Below are positions 60,201 through 64,000 of a stretch of DNA of 64,000 nt, piece after piece; position 1 is the first letter of the stretch; every line of letters begins with the position of its first letter. The position numbers were made by a program, and so were the translations under genes. The DNA comes from Balanoglossus misakiensis (Eukaryota > Hemichordata). Location of the stretch: positions 1 through 64,000 of the forward strand of contig CM082595.2 in NCBI GenBank assembly GCA_040954595.2, written 5' to 3'. The notes beneath the pieces were generated by a model. It did no database searches. It saw only the letters and a program-made list of their open reading frames with translations, and was not told the DNA's origin.

Positions 60201-62165
60201 TTTCCATTTCTGGACTTTCATAGACAAAAAACGCTGCATAAAGGTCATTCTAGGTTGGTCCATGATTGTTACCCGACACCGGTGCATGTGACCGCGAAAT
60301 CCCATCTTTTCGCCTTCAAATCAAACCGGTGGACTTTTCAGTCATCATTATATGCGCATGCGCGACTTGGTGTCGCCACATGATGCTGTAATCGTCATCG
60401 TTCTGGCCAGTCTCTTTTGATCGATAATAGCGTCACAGTATGCTGCCGTTAGTGTCATGAAGGTTAGGGAAGCGAAGGTGGTCCAATATGTAATGATCTA
60501 ATTATGGGGATAATCACCAGTTGAAAATAAAAGTTTTAGATGTAAATACGTTAACATTCTTCTTATATTTCGTTTGAAAAGGTTACTATTATTGTTTGGA
60601 TTACTGAATAAGTAATAACGTGTTGCTACCAGAAATTCCAAAATCGTGTTTCTAGTTTTTCAATCATACCTTGTACGTCGAATTCACTAATTGATAACAT
60701 GGCATAGCTGATTGTTATTGTATCAATTTTTTTGTCTCTGAGACTGAGGAAACAATTAGAAACCAAGAAACGCCATTACTGCATTAATGTCAGTCACGAA
60801 CGATCAGTCTACTCTCATGTAATGATTACCTGAGCCTACAATGACGTCATTAATATTTAATGACGTACGCGGTTGGGGCATTGATTTTAGATTAATGCGG
60901 GTCTTGCCATTCTACTCAATGGCTCAAATGGTCACAATTAGTTCGTTTTGAATAAATCTGAGGCGAAAAGATTATACGTAGTCCTCAACTTTTTCTCCAT
61001 GGCGATTGTTTTCACCAATATTTTTCAATTTTTGGGTTTTTTTTACGCACCCACGTCAAGCTGTCAATGCTTTAGATGTAAACAATTGCAGTCGAGGAAG
61101 CAAGCAAATAAAAAACGCGGCTGCAGTAGCGGCGAAAATAATAAAGTCTAACACAAAGTACGTGCGCCCATTCACCCCTCTCTCCTTTCCGCCCCCCCCC
61201 CCCCTCTCTCTCTCTCTCTCTTGTTAAATGTTTCCACTTACTAGTAGTGGTGTCCATGTAATCCAGTAAACCATCAGCAGTACCCAGCTCATCCTCGTAA
61301 ACATAGCTTCCAATTTGAGACACGTCTCCTGCGATCCTGGTGACCCATGGTTACCATGGAAACCAGGACTCCGCGTCAATTCGGGCACCTCTTCGGAGAT
61401 CTCCGCGAGCCTCCGCGACATATGTTTCCTCCTTGTGATAAATTTCCGCAGAGTACAAATCACCGAGACGTAACAAAACAGAACTATAAACATAAAAAAG
61501 TAACCGATGAATAAAATGGTGATGGAGTAAGCGGTTGACATCGGAGTGGTCCGTCCGTAGTCAAAATGGCAGTAGGCATTGTGGGTACCGTATGGTTTCA
61601 TGTGTCCAGATCCCAAGACTGGAATGATGGCAATGACCGAGGCGGCTGCAAGACCGCCGAGGCAAAGAAACACGGTCCTTTTCACCGTGACCTTCGATTT
61701 GTAGAAGAACGGCCAACATATCGCCAGGTAGCGATCCACGGCCATCAAAGTCAGAACGAACATGGAGCCGCCGTTGGTGGCGAACGATAACCACCCGAAG
61801 ATGTCGCAGAGGGTGACGTCTTTGGAGAAATCCCACGGGCTGAGGTAGGCGTACACGGCAATGGGGACTGGAAGGATTCCCGTTAAGAGATCTGAGATAG
61901 CGAGAGCGGTCACCAGAACGTCGGGTACCGCTTTAGGCTTGAATCGGCTGATAACAACCAGTGTGAGGATGTTCCCAACAACCAACACCACATCCATACA
62001 GGCCAGAGAGACGCCCATCCCAGTCGGATCGACAACGTACTCCTCATCCTCGGTAGAATTCGTCTTGTTCGCGACACCTAAAATCTCGGACATGGCAGCC
62101 CATGGAGCCGCGACGTCTGTAGCATTCTCCACAAGGCCGTCGGCCATGTTTGGCAATGTCATCAT
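54273..62165 (-). CDS. Prostanoid-receptor-like class A GPCR with ~950-residue cytoplasmic tail
   Basis: Seven-helix receptor of 1,319 residues. Exons on the minus strand: 62165-61242, 59405-59201, 58167-58062, 57591-57233, 56638-54273; phases 0,1,2,1, all GT/AG. The N-terminus has Asn-X-Thr/Ser sites (N14, N33, N36). Class A landmarks: GN in TM1 (N65), SDLL in TM2 (D92), C120, DRY at 144-146, ITWTP in TM6 and NPF in TM7 (N339). R330 in TM7 and the second-loop pattern GTHNAYCHFD recall prostanoid receptors, whose ligands are lipids; W in TM4 is missing. The tail, from about residue 350, is basic and Ser-rich with Cys clusters (534-537, ~650-675, ~1118) that might bind zinc, and ends ISQV, a class I PDZ-ligand pattern. 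I do not recognise the tail. An acceptor at 62294 suggests a 5'UTR exon upstream. Alternative: exons 4-5 form a separate gene starting at 57581. Confidence 0.8.
60113..60131 (+). repeat. Short (GGGTTA)3 tract in purine-rich stretch
   Basis: Three telomere hexamers inside a polypurine run (about 60064-60145) in the first coding intron of the GPCR gene. GAGGGGAGGATGAGG flanks it on both sides. Confidence 0.8.
61190..61221. repeat. Poly-C and CT microsatellite in GPCR intron
   Basis: A run of about twelve Cs followed by CT repeats, roughly 20 bases from the end of the first coding exon (donor at 61241). Confidence 0.9.
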
Positions 62166-62294
62166 AATTCAATGTCGCTGACAGCTTTAGGCGTCTGATC
62201 GTTGCGATGACGATTCACCGCTTTCTTCAGGACTCGACAACCCGTGTCGCTCTCGTAAAATTATTCCTCAGTGCGCCATCCTTCGTATTGTATC

Positions 62295-64000
62295 CTGAAA
62301 TGAAAAACGCACAATAAACTCATAAAGGGGCACATATAAGTGGTACGTTGTGACCCAGTAAAAATAGCGAATTTACGAGATAAACGGTCCATTAGAGATG
62401 TTCTTCAATATCTTTTTGTACACTGAAGCCTAATTTTGTTGTACTTGCCACAGAAGTTTCTGTTTGTGAAGCTTGCTTTTTCATTATTCCTTCAATCGCC
62501 TAGTGCTCTGGCCGAGATGTGAGGACGCATCGAAAGCGCCTATGATAAACCATTGCATTGTTGGATGGTACATTCACGACACGATGTTATTTAACTGCCA
62601 GGGTTACAGTATAATTGTTGCTTTTCGGAGTAATTGAACTATGTTTGCACGCGGTCTTTTTAAACACATTTCTCACACATCTTGGGTTTAGGGAGAGTTC
62701 AAAGGTCAGTCGCATTTCATTACATATTCAAGTATCAGGTTTTGAAAGCGAGGTGTTCTCGTACATAGTACAGGCACACTCTCTCAAAATTACAAAAATG
62801 AACTTTGACCCACCACCGATCACCTAGACGTTTTGAATTGCAGCAGTCTCGACTGAACTAATTTATGTTTCGCGCTAATACATTGAGATGCGTGAATATT
62901 CATGCACTCGGTTTCGAATGCAGACGCAGGATTTGAGTCTCAATCCGGTTATATTCACTGTTGATCGCGTGGTACCCGGAGTGTTGATTGTTTCTATTGT
63001 CACCTCAACGAACAGAACCAATGCGGCCTGAGGTCTTTCATTAACATGTCTTTGAATTCACTAAGCTCCGTACGCGTGCCAAGGTTTCGGCGCTAAAAAC
63101 CCAACTCGTCTTGCACCATGATAATTTTACCCTCTGCCATTTCAATAGCCCTCGCACATTTTAACCCTTACAGCATAGATGTGCCAATAAACACCTAGGT
63201 CTGTCCAAACCAAAAGTGTGGCAAAACGACTACTTAGAACCATAACTACTGTCTATGTTAGAACCTAGCTTTCTTTGTCCCGTTCATCTTTACATGCCGT
63301 TTTAGCACAAAGACGATCTTTAACAAAGAGGCCACTAGACCCCCGTTTACACGCGTACACCATGTAAAATATCCACTCCTGGAGTCATAAACATACCGTT
63401 GTTTCGATTATAGAAACGACAGGAGGAACCATTGAATGTTCTGTGGCTGTTTTACAATCTCCCTTTTTACATTCATGATGAAACGACGGAAGGGAATGTC
63501 GTGCGTTGACCAGACTGAATGGGGGACACATTCTAATTATGTTATGTCAGCTGCAAAGTGGCTTCAGTGTAATTCTTAAACCACATTTCCGACACGGACA
63601 CAAAATTCATATCTATTGGAAAGTCAATTGATTTTTTAAAGATGAAATGATGGAAAAACTGGGCGATTTAGTGCTCATTTGTTCGTTTATGAATTCGAAA
63701 CACGGATGGGTTTCCAGTGCACGACTCGTCAACCATACTGATTAGACATGGGCAATATGAAAGGTCGCGTGTGTCCCTATAAGTAGACATTAGTAAAGGA
63801 GCTTGTGGATATCTGCTAGGTTGGTCGCTTTTTGTCGGACCGCTACGCGAGCTGTCTCGATGTTGTGTATAAATTCGGGTTCTGTCGAGGCGATGGGTAA
63901 GAAATATACTCCCTTACCTGATGATCCGAGCGTTTGATTTAGAAGTTGCCGGACAGGGCGCATGCCATCACACTACTGTATAAACTCCGTGCAAATGCGG
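62295..64000. other. Upstream region of the GPCR gene
   Basis: Contains the probable 5'UTR intron that ends at 62295 and presumably a non-coding first exon and promoter that I could not place. No TATA box or coding frame of interest; the 70-residue frame at 62615-62827 has no recognisable features. Confidence 0.4.

Noticed and set aside
1-64000. CRISPR arrays, operons or prokaryotic elements
   Set aside because: The terminal telomere, spliceosomal introns and repeat types are eukaryotic, and the direct repeats are contiguous satellites without unique spacers.

Overview
This is the left end of an animal chromosome. It opens with about 1.77 kb of CCCTAA repeats, which is the C-strand of a TTAGGG telomere running inward from base 1. 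Subtelomeric repeats fill the window to about 28.5 kb, and ordinary intron-rich gene territory follows. Spliceosomal introns (GT..AG), AATAAA signals, LINE and LTR relics, TATG/TACA microsatellites, a rhodopsin-class GPCR and secreted subtilases all point to a bilaterian, probably a marine invertebrate. The species cannot be fixed from the sequence alone.

Layout. 1-1765: telomere with TTGGGG-type variant tracts. 1766-6831: AT-rich subtelomeric segment with direct and inverted repeats; its two ends are inverted copies of each other and both face telomeric repeats. 6826-7399: interstitial telomeric repeats. 7400-17010: GC-rich satellite with a 46-bp unit and a 2,269-bp higher-order repeat. 17026-20410: purine-rich satellite with a 21-bp unit. 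20411-27060: a segmental duplication whose copies flank a tandem array with a 671-bp higher-order period. 27290-28560: a dead LINE and a tandem triplication. All long reading frames in the satellites follow from stop-free repeat units and are not annotated as genes.

Genes. Four tandem plus-strand proteinase K-like subtilase genes (A-D) lie between 30.2 and 53.1 kb. I assembled each by hand into eight coding exons with identical intron phases (0,0,1,0,1,0,1), giving 385, 378, 377 and 379 residues. Each has a signal peptide, an I9-type propeptide and a complete Asp/His/Asn/Ser active-site set, so all four look functional and secreted. Intron 5 carries inserted sequence in three of the four: an LTR-retroelement fragment with a tRNA-Pro primer site (A), an LTR-like insertion (C) and a 491-bp inverted-repeat element with a target duplication (D).

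On the minus strand (62,165-54,273) five exons join in frame into one 1,319-residue protein. It is a class A GPCR with prostanoid-receptor-like features and a cytoplasmic tail of about 950 residues ending in a PDZ-ligand-type sequence. The exons look like two separate genes until the short linking exon at 58,062-58,167 is included.
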